This document shows, piece by piece, positions 43,185 through 55,700 of a stretch of DNA of 64,000 nt. Made by a program: the position numbers and the translations under genes. This DNA is from Armillaria gallica (taxonomy: Eukaryota > Basidiomycota > Agaricomycetes > Agaricales > Physalacriaceae), in the NCBI GenBank assembly GCA_037576215.1, contig JBANDB010000010.1, positions 2,666,001-2,730,000 on the forward strand, given 5' to 3'. Below the pieces are notes generated by a model. That model saw nothing but the letters and a program-made list of their open reading frames with translations, made no database searches and was not told the DNA's origin. Numbering within the stretch: the stretch's first letter is position 1; every line of letters begins with the position of its first letter.

Positions 43185-44619
43185 CTACCTAGGAAATGAA
43201 AGTGCACTCACCTTATCGATACCGCCCTCGCTCGTCATCATTCCCTCGTTAGAATGACCAATGTTCGGGGCCCAGTCGATGGTGGTAAGATTGGGGATGC
43301 CACCCATATCTTCTAACATCTGGACAAAGTTCTTCCCTCTGGTGATATGGTCCGCCCCTTGAGCCTTAGAGACACCGAATAGTCGGTCAAATATTCTAGG
43401 ATGTGAAAACGGAGAACACTCACGGCTGCCTGACATCTGTGGTCTCCGTTGGCGTAATCGGTCTGCGATGAGAGGTGGGTAACCAGGCGGAGAAAAAAGA
43501 TCTTTATCACTTACCAGTCCCCAATCGTAATTCATATTGCGCCCGTTGTATTTCTCCACAATTCCAGACCTTCCCAATGTACGTGCACTCGCAGTAGCGT
43601 ACGCGGGGAAACCGGACGCCAGCCCATACTTGTAGTCGTCTATGCCGTCGCAGTCGTCAACCGAGACCGGACGGTCTGACGTTAGCCATAATAGAGATCC
43701 GGGATTCGCTAGACGTATTGAAAAGTGAGGTACTATCACCGCACATGATATCAAGAGAACTTACCGATCCAGAAATGCAACCGATCATCGTTTTCGGTGG
43801 AGAGTCTCAGGGCAGCATAGCGCTGGGCCATCTGCGCACCGGCTGAATGTCCTCCAACGACGACAACCTATATCAACGAGTAAGAAAGGTGACTTCGAAA
43901 TGGTGAGAGATTGTTACCTTTAGATTTGGATAGACCGTCTTGTCCATATAGTAGGCAATGAGCGAGTCGAGTACATCGAAGCTGCTATAACCGGTTATGT
44001 TGGCGGGGGCGACATTCGCATGCCCACTCATCCACGTCGTCTGTCCCCAAAGGAGCTGGCCGTCTCTGGCTGCGCCCGCGGTTAGGTCATCTTCGTCGAA
44101 GAAGCATGGTCCCATGATGGATATATGTTCGCGAACGATACTAGGGTCATCATAGGTGGCATTGTAAAGTGCGTTATTCATCGCATTCCAATCTAGGGGT
44201 CATCATCAGCGCCACATGCTAATGTAGCAAGGAATGAACGGTGCACACAATACCAGCAGTCGCGGGGCTTTTGACAGCGTTAATGGTTGAGTAAATACGG
44301 AGACCGAATAATCTTGCCCACCTTTCCGTGAAGAACAATAACTGCTCTTGTGACTTCCGCCGCATTCAGACCCGAAGATTGGTAGACGGGCTACTCAGAG
44401 AATGAGCCGCTCGTCGATTGAAAGAGAGAACATGCGCACCATGTAGGCACCGAGGTCTGCATCAACGACCCATTTGGTATGCCTATCAGCATCGACGACT
44501 TTCGGGAACCTCTGCCAGCCGTCATCTTGGTTACCACCAACGGTAGGATTTGTATTGCTCTGCTGAGCAAGCGTAGTATAAACGAGCGAAGGGAGTATAA
44601 GGAGGGACGACAGTAACAT
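43185..44619 (-). CDS. Secreted alpha/beta hydrolase
   Basis: ATG 44619: MLLSSLLILPSLVYTTLAQQ is a signal peptide. Exons join as GYMP-type junction to VYQSSGLNAAEVTRAVIVLHGK (strand plus HG oxyanion motif), RDCWYYWNAMNNALYN, DEDDLTAGAARDGQLLWG, then VVVVGGHSAGAQMAQRYAAL carrying the GHSAG nucleophile elbow (Ser), then NPGSLLWLTSDRPV, an Asp/Asn-rich lid, and a last exon with APNIGHSNEGMM whose His fits the catalytic triad. All splice sites seen are GT-AG. This fits an Agaricomycete family of extracellular ester or amide hydrolases of unknown substrate. The C-terminal end is uncertain: either a stop just after GGIDK (about 43185) or one more short exon to about 43089. Confidence 0.75.
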
Positions 44620-47513
44620 GGGTGTACTGGAATGAGCTCTTTCGTTAGTCGTCAGCGAATACTCGAATTTAAAGCATTCTCACCCGAGCCGCGCAGTGGC
44701 CCACAAGTAAAAATAACAACTCGGTTCATGCATTTCACTGTCCAGGGTGTGAAATTTTTGACCGAAGGAGAAACCCTCGTGTTTCGAGACGAACCCTGAG
44801 CTAGATACCGGGTGAGGTCATCGAAATGTGAAAATGTGACCATCAGAGGACTGGAGCGCTCACACTGCATGAACTGTAGAAGCATGATAAACTATAAAAA
44901 TAAACACCCTCCGTAATAAAACCGTTCTTCCTGTTCCCACATGTTCGCGTTATGTGCGGGTTACGCGCTCTTGAACTGTGATAGAAGGTATTTTCTCGTA
45001 TAGGGGAGCGAGCATCGTGTCACTGATTTCAATTATCAGAAATTGAATTCCGGTGACGGTTTGACACCAGCCAAGAGGAAAACCCGTTTCAGGGAAGAGC
45101 CCGTTAACGGAGGGAGCGGAAATGGAGTTAAGAAGAGTTGAGGATTACGCTTCGACGACAGGCACCCGATCCGCCACCCCCTCATTTTGAAGTCTTCGAC
45201 TACCAAATTTGAATGGCTAAGACGATACGGTACCGCAGTCCCAAGCTACTTCATCCTCTCATGCAGTCGTGCCATATGAATACACATGTGCTCGACGTAA
45301 AAAAATCGGAAATTCGGTGAATTAACGGATGCTCGGTAAGAGACTGCAAAGGTCACCGTTCATTTTGATAACCAGCAGAGCATATAAACGTTCACTGTGC
45401 AAACTGGTATGGACGGTCGTAGGGTGGTGATGAGCGGGTACGCTGCAGAGGGCATGTGTTGATACGACTGTGAGCGCGTCGGTCAGCTTCGGAGTTTCAA
45501 TTTCAAACAGCGACGAGGCCTGGCCTTGGCACTGCGAACGAATATCCTTGTGGAGTTGGAATGATTCCCGATGATAAGGCAGCTGTTGCGCTTGCTTTTC
45601 GGTGCGCCCAAGGGGTACTGTGCCGTCTAACGATGACGGAACTGCTTTGCCGAGACCTGAGAAGCAGCAGGGCCTGAGCTCAACAAAGTTGGAATTTGGA
45701 ATGCTCGTGTCGTCACAGGAAAATGAAGTTTTAAGCGACGGTTGTGGTTACGGAACATAATGAAAGCGTTATGAAGGAGTGGGAATATCTGTGGACGGCA
45801 CATGGCGAGGAAGAAGCCAGTGCATAGCGGATGGTCTCTCTGGCCCATGAATCATTTTCGTTAACTCAGTGAGCGTATCGATTTGGGAGCACCGCACTCT
45901 CAATTTCAGGGTAAAGATTGCACCTCGCGGCCTTTCGCGACGCGGCTCGGGGTCTCTACCGCCACCCCCCTGGACGCGATGTCGTCCTATGGGTAAAATA
46001 ACGCCTTCGTAATGATGATCAAGAATTATTGGTGAGGGCATCAAGGTTACCTCCCAGAGGTAATGGAAGTAGTCGCATAAGACCCTGCAAATCCATCACC
46101 GAAGGTAAGGCTGGGAAAGATTGAGAGTACCTTTGATTCCTCCAGCTGACGAAATCGTGGAGCTAAAATCGTGTCATTCGCAGCACCTATTAGGCTGATG
46201 CTATCATCGCCGGTTAGCAGGTTCAGGACAGATCGGCTAGTCTCTGATATGCGACCCACGGCAGAAGCTTGGACTTTTTTAAGACGATGTCATGAAGAAA
46301 AACAAGGGGAAGTTGATCTTTTTAAAACGTCGTGCAAAGTGCGGCTGCGCTCGAGGCCAGGAACCGCCGGGCAACGTTCGCCTCGAGAGAAAGCGAATGA
46401 TGTCGAATTACGGCTGGCCGTCCAAGAACTCGTGCGGTGGACATCCGCCGTGGGATGCGGGAGGGCGAATGACACTGGCGGCAGTGAAGTAGGGATCAAA
46501 GGGACGACTCTGGCGATCGTGCGGCTTGGGTTAGCGAGCCTTGCCGAAAAGAACGCATACCTGCCATCCTCGCCAATGTATCTTTTTTGAGGTCCTGGAT
46601 CATGAATCCGGGTTCCGTCCGTTAGAGTAGGGGCCACAGAGGACATTGCCTGATTCGTTGTGGAAGCGCGGTAGGTATCCACAGAACACGCCCAGGCAAA
46701 GAGGATGTCACTCTCTACTGTCGGGTCAGGAGAGATCGCAGAGGGATCAATGGAGGTGCTTACCAGGCTTATGTCCATACATCACAGAAATGGAGGGGAA
46801 ACAGCCAGCATGACAGGTCGATTTCTGGGATCCAGCTTTCTTAGAACCAGCATAAGGAAGGCCAGTAGTGTTCGCGCATTCCGTTCAGACCGAAGTGAGG
46901 CTTCTGAGGCGAGGGAATACAATTAAGATGAAGCACAAGCGGCGAAAATGGGGAACCTACCAAGAGATATTCTATTTGATTCGTATTCGCATTCTACTTG
47001 CCAACGAGACTGGGCCAGATTGTTCAACAGAGGGACTAGTAGCAAGAAATACCCGCTGAGACGTCCCCAAAGGGTCTAATGAGAATTTTTGAACGGTGCC
47101 AGTCGGTTGGCTATTACATAGAGCACTATCATTTGCGGCGCAATTTTTCGCCTACAGTAATGATTCTTGGATTGTGAATGACTGTGAACCTGGAATTCAA
47201 TATGAAGGCAAGAAGACAGAAAGACGTAAATCGCCTGAGAGGTTGCGAAATGCCTTCAGTATTTTCGAGATATGAACCCATATAGTGGTGGTCAAAAGCA
47301 GTCACTGGGTACTTCGACTAAAATGGAAAGGGTGTCATTTGTTCCCACGCCACAGACGCGTTCCTCACCTCCGCACCGTGTTTTCTGCTGACACGCATCG
47401 TCAGACATCTAATACCAAATTATCTCAGTGTTATGAATTGTGCATTCGTTCCTTGTCTCCGTCTGGGGACAGGTTTCACGAGTAAGTAGATGCAGTAGAT
47501 ATAAATTTATTAG
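44620..47513. other. Gene-poor stretch; possible decayed minus-strand gene at 45.8-46.8 kb
   Basis: Minus-strand open pieces at 46290-46778 (YIGEDGRYAFFSARLANPS), 46047-46259 (VLNLLTGDDSISLIGAAND) and 45769-46044 (GAIFTLKLRVRCSQIDTLTE) could be exons of one protein, but no domain is recognised and two other frames are open over part of it. Nothing convincing at 44620-45760 or 46930-47510. Confidence 0.35.
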
Positions 47514-47570
47514 TAGGGTTGCGCATGAAACCCTAGGTTTCCCTCACTGGAGGGTTTTTTGAGGGGTTTT
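47514..47570 (+). repeat. Partial copy of the TAGGGTTGCGCA MITE end
   Basis: Starts TAGGGTTGCGCATGAAACC, 18 of 19 bases like the left end of the MITE at 47820, and shares the following CCTAGGTTT. No matching right end with a duplication was found, so it is a truncated or diverged copy about 300 bp from the complete one. Confidence 0.6.
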
Positions 47571-47819
47571 GAGGCAACTTAGCTATCGTGTGACTACTTT
47601 GACTGAACTAAAGCATTATCACGAGCATTAGCGCTGCGCACCATTCATGCGATACCAGGTACACACGATAGAGAAAAATGCTGTGTGAAAACGTAACCCT
47701 TAGGGAGCATCAAAACGACAGCAACGTGTACGGACATTGGACAACGGAGGCTTTGTCCGTCTTGCAGCGCGCGCACTTAACACTACCCATGAGGCAAATA
47801 AGCTCTTATGAATTATGAT

Positions 47820-48241
47820 TAGGGTTGCGCACGAAACCCTAGGTTTTGATACACCTAGGTTTATTCCCGGTAAGTTACCGGTAAGTTACTGGTAACTTAC
47901 ACCCCTTCGCCGGAGGGGTTTTCGTTGAGGTAACTTACCTGTCATGTGACAGGTATTTGGGCAGAAGAATTCAGTACTATTATATGCATGTTTCAAGTTG
48001 TATTGTATATTTACAGATGAGTGGTCTTTACAGCTGAATTAATACTCATTACAGCAAGAAAATGTATAAAGACACAAAGGAAAAGGTTTTGAAAAAATTC
48101 GGCAATTGCGGCGCGTCAGTCATGTGAAAATGCACGTGATAAGGTAAGTTACAGTAACTTACCGTAGCAAAACCACCCCCTGGGGAGGGGTCGGTAACAA
48201 ACGGTTACTTACATCCCCTGGAGGTTTCGTGCGTAACCCTA
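47820..48241. mobile_element. hAT-type MITE, 422 bp, 8-bp target duplication ATTATGAT
   Basis: The left end TAGGGTTGCGCACGAAACC and the right end (reverse complement TAGGGTTACGCACGAAACC) differ at one base. The flanks 47812-47819 and 48242-48249 are both ATTATGAT. Inside, the palindromic words GGTAAGTTAC / GTAACTTAC recur near both ends, and short hairpins such as ACCCCTTCGCCGGAGGGGT occur. There is no ORF of note. The 8-bp duplication and TAGGG ends place it with hAT elements; it is a different family from the MITE at 10115. Confidence 0.92.
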
Positions 48242-48300
48242 ATTATGATTTATCCCATGGATGTTTCTTCATCCAAAAAGAGCAGTAAATGAACCTATCA

Positions 48301-48391
48301 CTGCCCCAGAGAGGCTCGAACTCTCGACCTTCCGATAGTGTATCGTATTAGTTTAACAGTCGGACGCTGTAACCAACTCAGCCATGGGGCA
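48301..48391 (-). tRNA. tRNA-Asn(GTT) with an intron
   Basis: On the minus strand the full cloverleaf can be drawn: acceptor TGCCCCA/TGGGGCA, D stem GCTG/CAGC with AGTTGGTTA loop, anticodon stem TCCGA/TCGGA with loop CT-GTT-A (anticodon at 48355-48357), an intron of about 17 nt after position 37, T stem GAGAG/CTCTC with loop TTCGAGC, and discriminator G. Intron position and discriminator both fit a eukaryotic nuclear tRNA-Asn. No CCA is encoded, as expected. Confidence 0.95.
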
Positions 48392-48547
48392 TACAATGGA
48401 ATTATCCTTATACCCTACTTGATGTCATTTATTCTGGATTCCTCTACACAAGTACTGAGATCGTCTTCGATTCGCACTCAAAACAAGATAACTAAAATTT
48501 TCACAGCAATTGCTCCCTAGACCAACCCTGGATCTGAAATACGTATT

Positions 48548-48624
48548 GCCGACCTTCAGGAGTCAGGCCTCAACTCAATGAGCAAGTCTGCAGTTGATGC
48601 TTGCTCATTGAGTCGAAGGTCGGC
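48548..48624. repeat. Two-part inverted repeat (hairpin)
   Basis: GCCGACCTTC at 48548 pairs with GAAGGTCGGC ending 48624, and CTCAATGAGCAAG (48574-48586) pairs perfectly with CTTGCTCATTGAG (48600-48612) around a 13-base loop. It lies about 160 bp beyond the 5' end of the tRNA gene. It could be a folded-back element remnant. Confidence 0.75.
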
Positions 48625-51600
48625 GTTTCACGTCTAAGATGCAGTAGATGAAGTAAATAAAAGATATAGGGTATATATCTTTTCAATTGACTGTGTATTT
48701 CGAAAACTGTAATTGACTTTGAGCAATGTGAGACACACTTGACAAAAAAAAAGAGCAATATACGAAACAAGCCCAAACGCTCAACAAGGACTTACAAAGT
48801 CTGTATGAACCCGATAATCCGTCAAGAGGAGATACTTGCTAGCAGTGGAATAACAAAAGCCGACTCGACGTTGCGGAGTCTGCATGGATTTTCTCGCTGT
48901 ACCTGTCAATAGCTCTAAAACGAAAGAGGCGATGAGAAAGAAAGGACGGACAAATTGACAACCCGGGCGCAAGCACTAGCGGAACTGGTATGGGGATCAG
49001 GGCTATACCGGCTGAGATGGTAGATCGTGGAACAAAGAATGCCGACTGGAACGACAGCCCGTTCATCTTCATCGGCGCAAAGCTAGACTTTTGTAAAATC
49101 TGTATGGACTTTGTCTGCAGCATGCATATATCAACGGCGCATACGTGTGTGACAGACGCAGTTGGAGAGAAGGGCGTACGGGTTGATGTCGCTTTCCTGA
49201 TTTCGTGTGTAACTTGTATCGATAGTGGTCGATATTTACCGGTGTGCGAGGGAATAAATTATGTGCAGCCAACATAGACTGCATGAGGGATCTGCTAGGT
49301 TTCTGTGAGCGAAGAGGCATACGTAGAACGGAATGGACGGATCACAGTGGTTCCACCCTCACCGATACTGAGTACGAGTGTAAGTATACTGAGGTTCGGT
49401 GATATCCAAACTCAACGACCCGGCATAATAGCATTTCCCAGTTCCTGTGACGACCGACATTCTAGACAGTCATCCAAGACTGGCCTTGAAAACAGACGAC
49501 GGAAAACAGACGATTGAAATTATGAAGTGAGCGCTATGCTCTCCGGTTTTCAAATGTCACGTAGAGCGAATGAAAAAGTGTTTGACGTATCATCGTCGCA
49601 ATGCCCTCCAATAACTATTGTCCACCGCCGTTCAAGCAACCTACTTGCTAGGCTCCGTGTTATGTCAATGCGATCCTGTGTATATCAATTATTGGCTTAG
49701 TATAAAACTCGAACATACCTGGACCGCACGCAGATGGCCGATATGAATCGCTGCGGAACTGGACGAAGAAGATGTATATCATGGTGTACCGCATCGACTC
49801 TGACATTATTCATACACGTCTGAAAATCCACAGCAAATATATTTCCTCTGAGAGAGCCAAACTCCAGTGTACGCTTCGGGGTTGCCCTCAGACAGGAAAA
49901 TCGTTTGAATTCTGTGATAACTTTTGTACTTGTTTCGGAAGAGAAAACATGCACCAAGTAGTTCAACGTGGGTATTCAACTAACCTGTGCCTTATCCGTA
50001 TGAGTCTCCACACATTCTCTAATCGTTCGTGTATAAAACGGTATTTATTTCCGCTTGTAGACCGAAAAGGCCCAGATCTCGGTTGCGAATCCGTTGGATT
50101 GGATTTGGGGAAATTGAGCAAGGACCATTGCCACGACTTGCCGTGGATCTAGAGAGATTTATTCTCCAAAAGCGCGTGCAGAACGCGTAAACGGGCGCGC
50201 TAGAGAACAGAGTCGCGAAATCACGGCGTGGTGGTGTTGAAGGAAGGAGTTCGGGCCGAAGGGTGACTGGCGTGTCTTACGTCATCGTTGTTCCTTGCCT
50301 CCGTCCTTTTGCCATTCACATTCTGCGTACATTCAGCTGGCCTCAAGCTTCTGAAATAAGTGCATTGTGGAGCGGCGTCTATATCTGGGAATGTTCCCCC
50401 AACGGCTAGCCTGTACTCAACGATGGCTCTCGTCAATTCGACCGTTGTCCGAGTCACTGAGCTGCAAATGAAGGACGGGTGTGTTTGGGGCATCCTTTCT
50501 GCACAGAGACTCTTTCGTAGTCCAATTCCTATGGTGAATATGCTTACATACTACTGCTACCAGTGCCGCACTGATTAGTTACCAGAGGAACTTTTTAGTA
50601 TCAGCGGACTTGGTCCTCGCTACAGCCAGCGCAGCGGCTAATGACTGGACAACGACTTTGAGATGTTATTACGCTCCGTAAAACACCGTCTGCGTGGCTT
50701 ACGGGTCTGTTAATGCGCGACGATTGCGGAAGGGAGCGTTGAGGGAAGGTATCGGTGCGTTCATTTTTCTCCGCTGTGTCTATTTTCATTCAGCTGTGTT
50801 ATCTAGACGTCTCGTACTGTCCTGCACTATAGCCGATGCGCCAGAGCTCTGCTGCAACCAGAGAAGCGCACTCTCCGAGGGCAGAAATATGTTAGCCTGC
50901 GAGACATACACATCCGACTACGTCCATTCTTGTTGCCCGTTTGCCATATGCGAGCGCGCGGAAGGATTCTCGCGCGATAGTCCAATTCCACTCTGACATT
51001 ACTACGGCTATTCGGCTGAGTACCCCGCCACGATAGTACAGCCAGCTCCGTCGCCACATTGTTTTCAATATATCAATCTCAGCTCGTTCGCATCAAACCA
51101 TCGCACAATATCCATTTTGTACGTTCGTTGGATCCTGGTTTACGGAGATGCCATCTTCCATGTCTGATCCGAGGCTTATTTGTGGGCGACTATGCGGCTC
51201 TTGGATGCCAGAATACCGAAGAAATAGAGGGTAAGCCTTATTTATCATGTTCCAGCTCGACGATAATGTTCTGAGGCCAGCATACTTTAGAAAGCTGTCT
51301 TCGAGGGCCTTTATTTCGGACTGTTCAAGGCGTTGAATATACGTTGAATATACGTGGGATTACGGTGCGTACTCATTCAGATCAGCAAATTCAACAATCT
51401 CATCTGGTCCTAAGATATTCGATCGAAGCCCGTTCTATGAGGATGTGCGGAATGTCCCGTAGGCCGGAGCGTCGCTGGCGGGGACTTTACCTCTGGGCAA
51501 CGATGTGCTGCAATGTTCCCCCAGATTTAACCAAGAGCAATAATCACACGTTCTCGATTTCTGTCGTCATAACACTGATATATCTCGTACCGCGGTCCAA

Positions 51601-52539
51601 AGTGCGCATATTCACACCTCGGGGTTCTCGTTCTCAGCCATTGACTGATCTCCTGCAGCGCGTGCTCTTCTTCCTGCTCTAACATATCCGACGGCTCCTC
51701 ACTATTCAGAGTCGGCGTAGGTGGCGGGGTGCTGACGCACTGGTATCCGTCTAATCGAAGAACGTTGCTCTTATCGCTCCCGAACAAGCTCGAGCAGCTT
51801 TTGAGAGATAGAAGGCGGTCGGAATCGGGTTTTGCAGGTGCAGCGGAGGATTCTCTGCAGTTCATAACCGTGTGTTCTCAGTATGCATATTCAACGAAGA
51901 AAAGCGATGTTGTTCACAAGGATAGACAGATATGTGCTACTCTACGATGATTAGAAAACCACCACGGGGATTTTCCAATGGTCCTTTTGGGTGCATAACC
52001 CTGATAAGCATTTAGCGCTGGGAGGCAAGTATTCCGGCAATTCCAGGGTGCCGTGCTGATACTCATCTTCCTAGCACAGGTCCCGAGTAATGGATGCCAC
52101 CGTGTACGGTATTCGCACGTTTGAATTCTTCCTGTGGCGATATCACGCCAGCGGCCAGGCTAATAGTGGATATATGCAGGTCTGCGTCAATACAACATGA
52201 CGCCTAGCAACGAAACATAGGCTTTGCTCGAACGATAACCGGAGGGATAAATCTTCTTGCTCCAAAGACGTTACTGTACCAGCAGGATTGGCAGCTGAAT
52301 CCAGGTCCAGGTCCGTTATTGATGTATCCAGAAAACCGGAGAGCACACGTCATTCAGTGGTACGTTTTTTCTCGTCTTGTCAGGCTATTCATTATTGAAT
52401 GCGCCCTAAACGCCACAGGAACAGATGTTATTTCTATTAGGGAGAAGTGTACGTTGAATGGCACATGTACCATTAGAATCGCCAGGCTGAACTCAAACAA
52501 AGTAAGCAGCAAAATGGTTTACATCTTCGGAAAACATTC
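48625..52539. other. Decayed, duplicated gene fragments
   Basis: No complete gene can be built. Pieces align with 59.2-64 kb: 49276-49400 with 59800-59930 (GAGGGATCTGCT... then GTAGAACG); 49750-49910 with 62420-62580; 50440-50530 with 62980-63050 (GAGCTGCAAATGAAGGACGG); and 51070-51330 with 63590-63880 (GGCTTRTTT..., then AGAAAGCTG). Indels break the frames in both sets. The family is not recognised; hydrophobic pieces such as FLRCVYFHSAVL suggest a membrane protein. Confidence 0.45.
51527..51865 (-). CDS. Hypothetical 112-aa acidic protein
   Basis: Uninterrupted ORF MNCRESSAAPAKPDSDRL with STPPPTPTLNSEEPSDMLEQ and EEEHALQEISQWLRTRTP: polar, Pro- and Glu-rich, no TM or signal peptide. It may be a C-terminal tail exon of a longer minus-strand gene. 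A plus-strand ORF overlaps, so coding is not certain. Confidence 0.25.
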   Translation of the reverse strand: MNCRESSAAPAKPDSDRLLSLKSCSSLFGSDKSNVLRLDGYQCVSTPPPTPTLNSEEPSDMLEQEEEHALQEISQWLRTRTPRCEYAHFGPRYEIYQCYDDRNRERVIIALG

Positions 52540-52747
52540 TGTTGCAGACAGGCTACGCAGGGACTGAACGGAATGGTAAGGAGCTGAAGTAGACGGTCAA
52601 TTGCTAAGGATATCGTAGGTATACAGATAATACATACCTGAAGTAGACGGTCAATTGCTAAGGAATTGCGACGTCTACTTCAGGGGGAAAAGTCAAACAT
52701 TATGTAAGCGGTAAACTACTGGTGCGTGTTGTTCTCTTCCTTCAACA
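52540..52747 (-). repeat. 3' LTR of the copia element (208 bp)
   Basis: Coding-strand start TGTTGAAGGAAGAG at 52747, end CTGCAACA at 52540. It contains two copies of GGTCAATTGCTAAGGA around a GTAGGTATAC segment and matches the right LTR pieces with only a few substitutions, so insertion is moderately recent. Confidence 0.92.
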
Positions 52748-55700
52748 CTCCCCCTCGATGCAAGCCCAGTAAGTTAAGCATATGCTCGAGTTTGTCTCGA
52801 TTAAGTGCTTTTGTAAGGATATCTGCCGGCATCTCATCTGTACGCAAGTGTTCAACCCGAATTCGGCCATGTTCAACTTCATCACGAAGTCAGTAGAAGC
52901 GCAGGTCAAGGTGCTTGACACGACCGTGGTGGTCAGGATTGCGCGCGACTGATAATGCAGATTGGTTGTCAATATGAAGTGTGGATGGGCCAGTATGCTT
53001 GTACCCAAACTCCTCAAATAAGTTTCTGAGCCATAAAATCTCTTGACCGGCAGATACTGCTGACACGTACTCTGCTTCTGTAGTGGACAGTGTAACAAAT
53101 GCTTGTAAGTGGCTGAGCCAGCTAACAGCACCAGTTCCGATCTTCACAATGAATCCTGAGGTTGATCGACCATTATCTGGGTTTCCTCCATGGTCTGCAT
53201 CAGAGTAGGTGGTAAAGAGTTCATCGGTGCCAGAACTTGTTGGAGAGTAGGTGATTTTGAGATCAAGAGTACCTTTAAGGTATCTGAGGACACGTTTCAG
53301 AGCTTCCCAATGTTGGACTCCAGGATTTTTGCTGAATCGAGATAAGACACTGACAGCAAATGCAATGTCAGGATGTGTGGCAATGGCAAGGTAAGCAACA
53401 GCTCCAAGGATGTGAATGTATGGTACAGTCCTCATCTTGTCCCATTCTTCTGGTGTTGATGGTGACATAGAGGTTGAAAGCTTGACATGTGGATCAAGTG
53501 GAGTTGTTACAGGATTGCAATCAGACATGCCAGCCCATTCCAAAATATTGAGAATATACTGGCGCTGACTGAGAGTGAGGGTTCGGCTTAACCGATCACA
53601 TTGGATCTCAACTCCTAGCAGATATGATGTTGGACCCAAGTCACAAAGCTTGAAATGCTCCTTGAGATCAGAGATCACCCTCTGTACTGACTCCAAAGAC
53701 TTGGCTGCAATTGTCATGTCATCAACAAAGACAGGGACAATGATTTGATCCTTGCCACGTTTGTACACCCAAATGCTGTGCTCACATCACACTCGATCAA
53801 AGCCTATGGATGTCAGGACACTGTGAAGCTTCTGATGCCACTGTTGGCCTGCTTGCTTGAGCCCATAGATAGACTTGAGAAGTCATAGTGCATAGGACTT
53901 GTCTTTAGTTTGGAATCCTTCTGGCTCTGCCATGTAAACTTCTTCATCCAGATCTCCATTCAAGAAAGCTGATGAGACATCAACACTCCATAGCTCCAAA
54001 TCTTTAACAGCAGCAATTGCCAAGACAGTGCGAATAGCTGCCCACTTGGGAGTAGGTGAGAAGGTCTCAGTGAAGTCGAAACCTGGGCGCTGAGAGTAGC
54101 CTTTGGCAACATAGCATGCTTTATAGTGTTCAATTGATCCATCTGCATTCCGCTTCACCTTGAAGACCCATCGACCACCAATTGCATGCTTTCCAGGTGG
54201 TAATTTTACCAGCTCAAAGACACCACTCTCTTGTAATGCTGCTAGTTCCTGAAGTGCAGCTTGATACCACTTATCGGCTTCATCCTTTGGTCGGGATAAT
54301 GCCTCAGCTAGGCTCTTTGGCTCATCATCAACTGTTGTCACTTTCATAGCAGCTTGGAGAGCTGACTGGAAAGCGTACTCCAGTGCCTCAGATGTGGAAG
54401 CATATGTTGGTGCCTCTAATACAAAGGACATTCCTGCAGCAATATCATCATCATCATCAATGCCAGTATGGTCACCATGTTCAATATTTGTAGAATCATT
54501 GGGTTCAGTGATGGGAACATTTGAGGGTGACTTGTCAGGTATGTGGTGCTTAGGCTGTGATGCATTTCGATTTCAACAACCACGACCAGTGTTTGGTTCA
54601 GGAATTATGAGTCCCTTGTGGTCATACTGTGGTTCGAATTTTACACGAGGAAGAGGTAGTGGCTGGGCATGCTGAGGTTCAATGGAGGGCGATGGAGGTG
54701 ATGACATTGGAAGAGGAGTGAGTGGTGATGGAGGAGGTGATGAGACCTCAGGTAGATCTGGCACTGATACTGGTGGAGATGCTGGTTCAGAAGGATGTGC
54801 AGATGGAGGAAGAGTAGACTCATTGTTATCTTTAACTTCTCCCCCTCGACGAGGCTCTTAGTGGAGCTCAATATACTCAGTAGATGCTGGATTTGGATCA
54901 GGTGCATGTGAAGCCAAAGGATATCCAAAAGGGCTAACAATGTTCTGAGTATTGCCTGGGAGAACATGTTCATAAAATACAACATGGCTCGACACAAGGA
55001 AGCGATGTGTAGTAGGATTCCAGAATTGCCAGGCCTTGGTGCCTTCAGGATAGCCAACAAGTATGCATCTCTGTGTATGTAGTTCAAATGCTTGTCGTTT
55101 CTTCTTTCGCACTAGCACATATGCAAGACAGCCGAATACCCGAAAATGAGCAATATCAGGCCGCCGATGGTGGCGGTCATATTCAGTATAGGGTGTTGAG
55201 TCAGGAAGTGCATGAGTAGGGCAGCGATTGCGGACATGTACAAAGAAATAGACAGTGTGTCCCCAAAAAGTAGCAGATAGCTTGGATTCAATAAGAATGG
55301 CATTTGCTCCCTCTGAGATTGTGCGATTAGCACGTTCTGCTCGGCCATTCTGGTAAGGCTCATCTGGCTCTGTATGACGATGTCGAATCCCATGCTCAGC
55401 ACAAAACTTGATGAACTCTGTACTCATATATTCTCCCCCCTTGTCCTCCTGAAACTCAATGATGTGGAGGCCAGGATGCTCATGTTCAGCTTGAGCTTTG
55501 AACACCTTGAAGGCCAAGAAAGTATCGCTCTTCTTCCTGAGGCATGCTGTTGCCCAGTAGTCAGTTTTGGCACAGATGAATGTGACAAAATAACGGTAAC
55601 CTTCAGGTGTTGCTACAGGCATTGGTCCTTTAACATCACTGTAGACAACTTCAAGGATTTCTTTGGGAGGAGGTGAGCTGGTTGTGCGAGGGATATCATG

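Noticed and set aside
46171..46590. 139-codon plus-strand ORF
   Set aside because: Overlaps a minus-strand ORF of similar length; neither shows a domain and the GC-rich stretch opens several frames at once.
47514..47820. A second complete MITE starting at 47514
   Set aside because: The CGTAACCCT-like end near 47700 does not give the required right end and no 8-bp duplication matches the left flank.
53787..53885. UGA read as tryptophan or selenocysteine in the copia element
   Set aside because: The residue expected before LLKSIYGLKQ is basic, and host genes in the window end normally with TGA; mutation of CGA is simpler.
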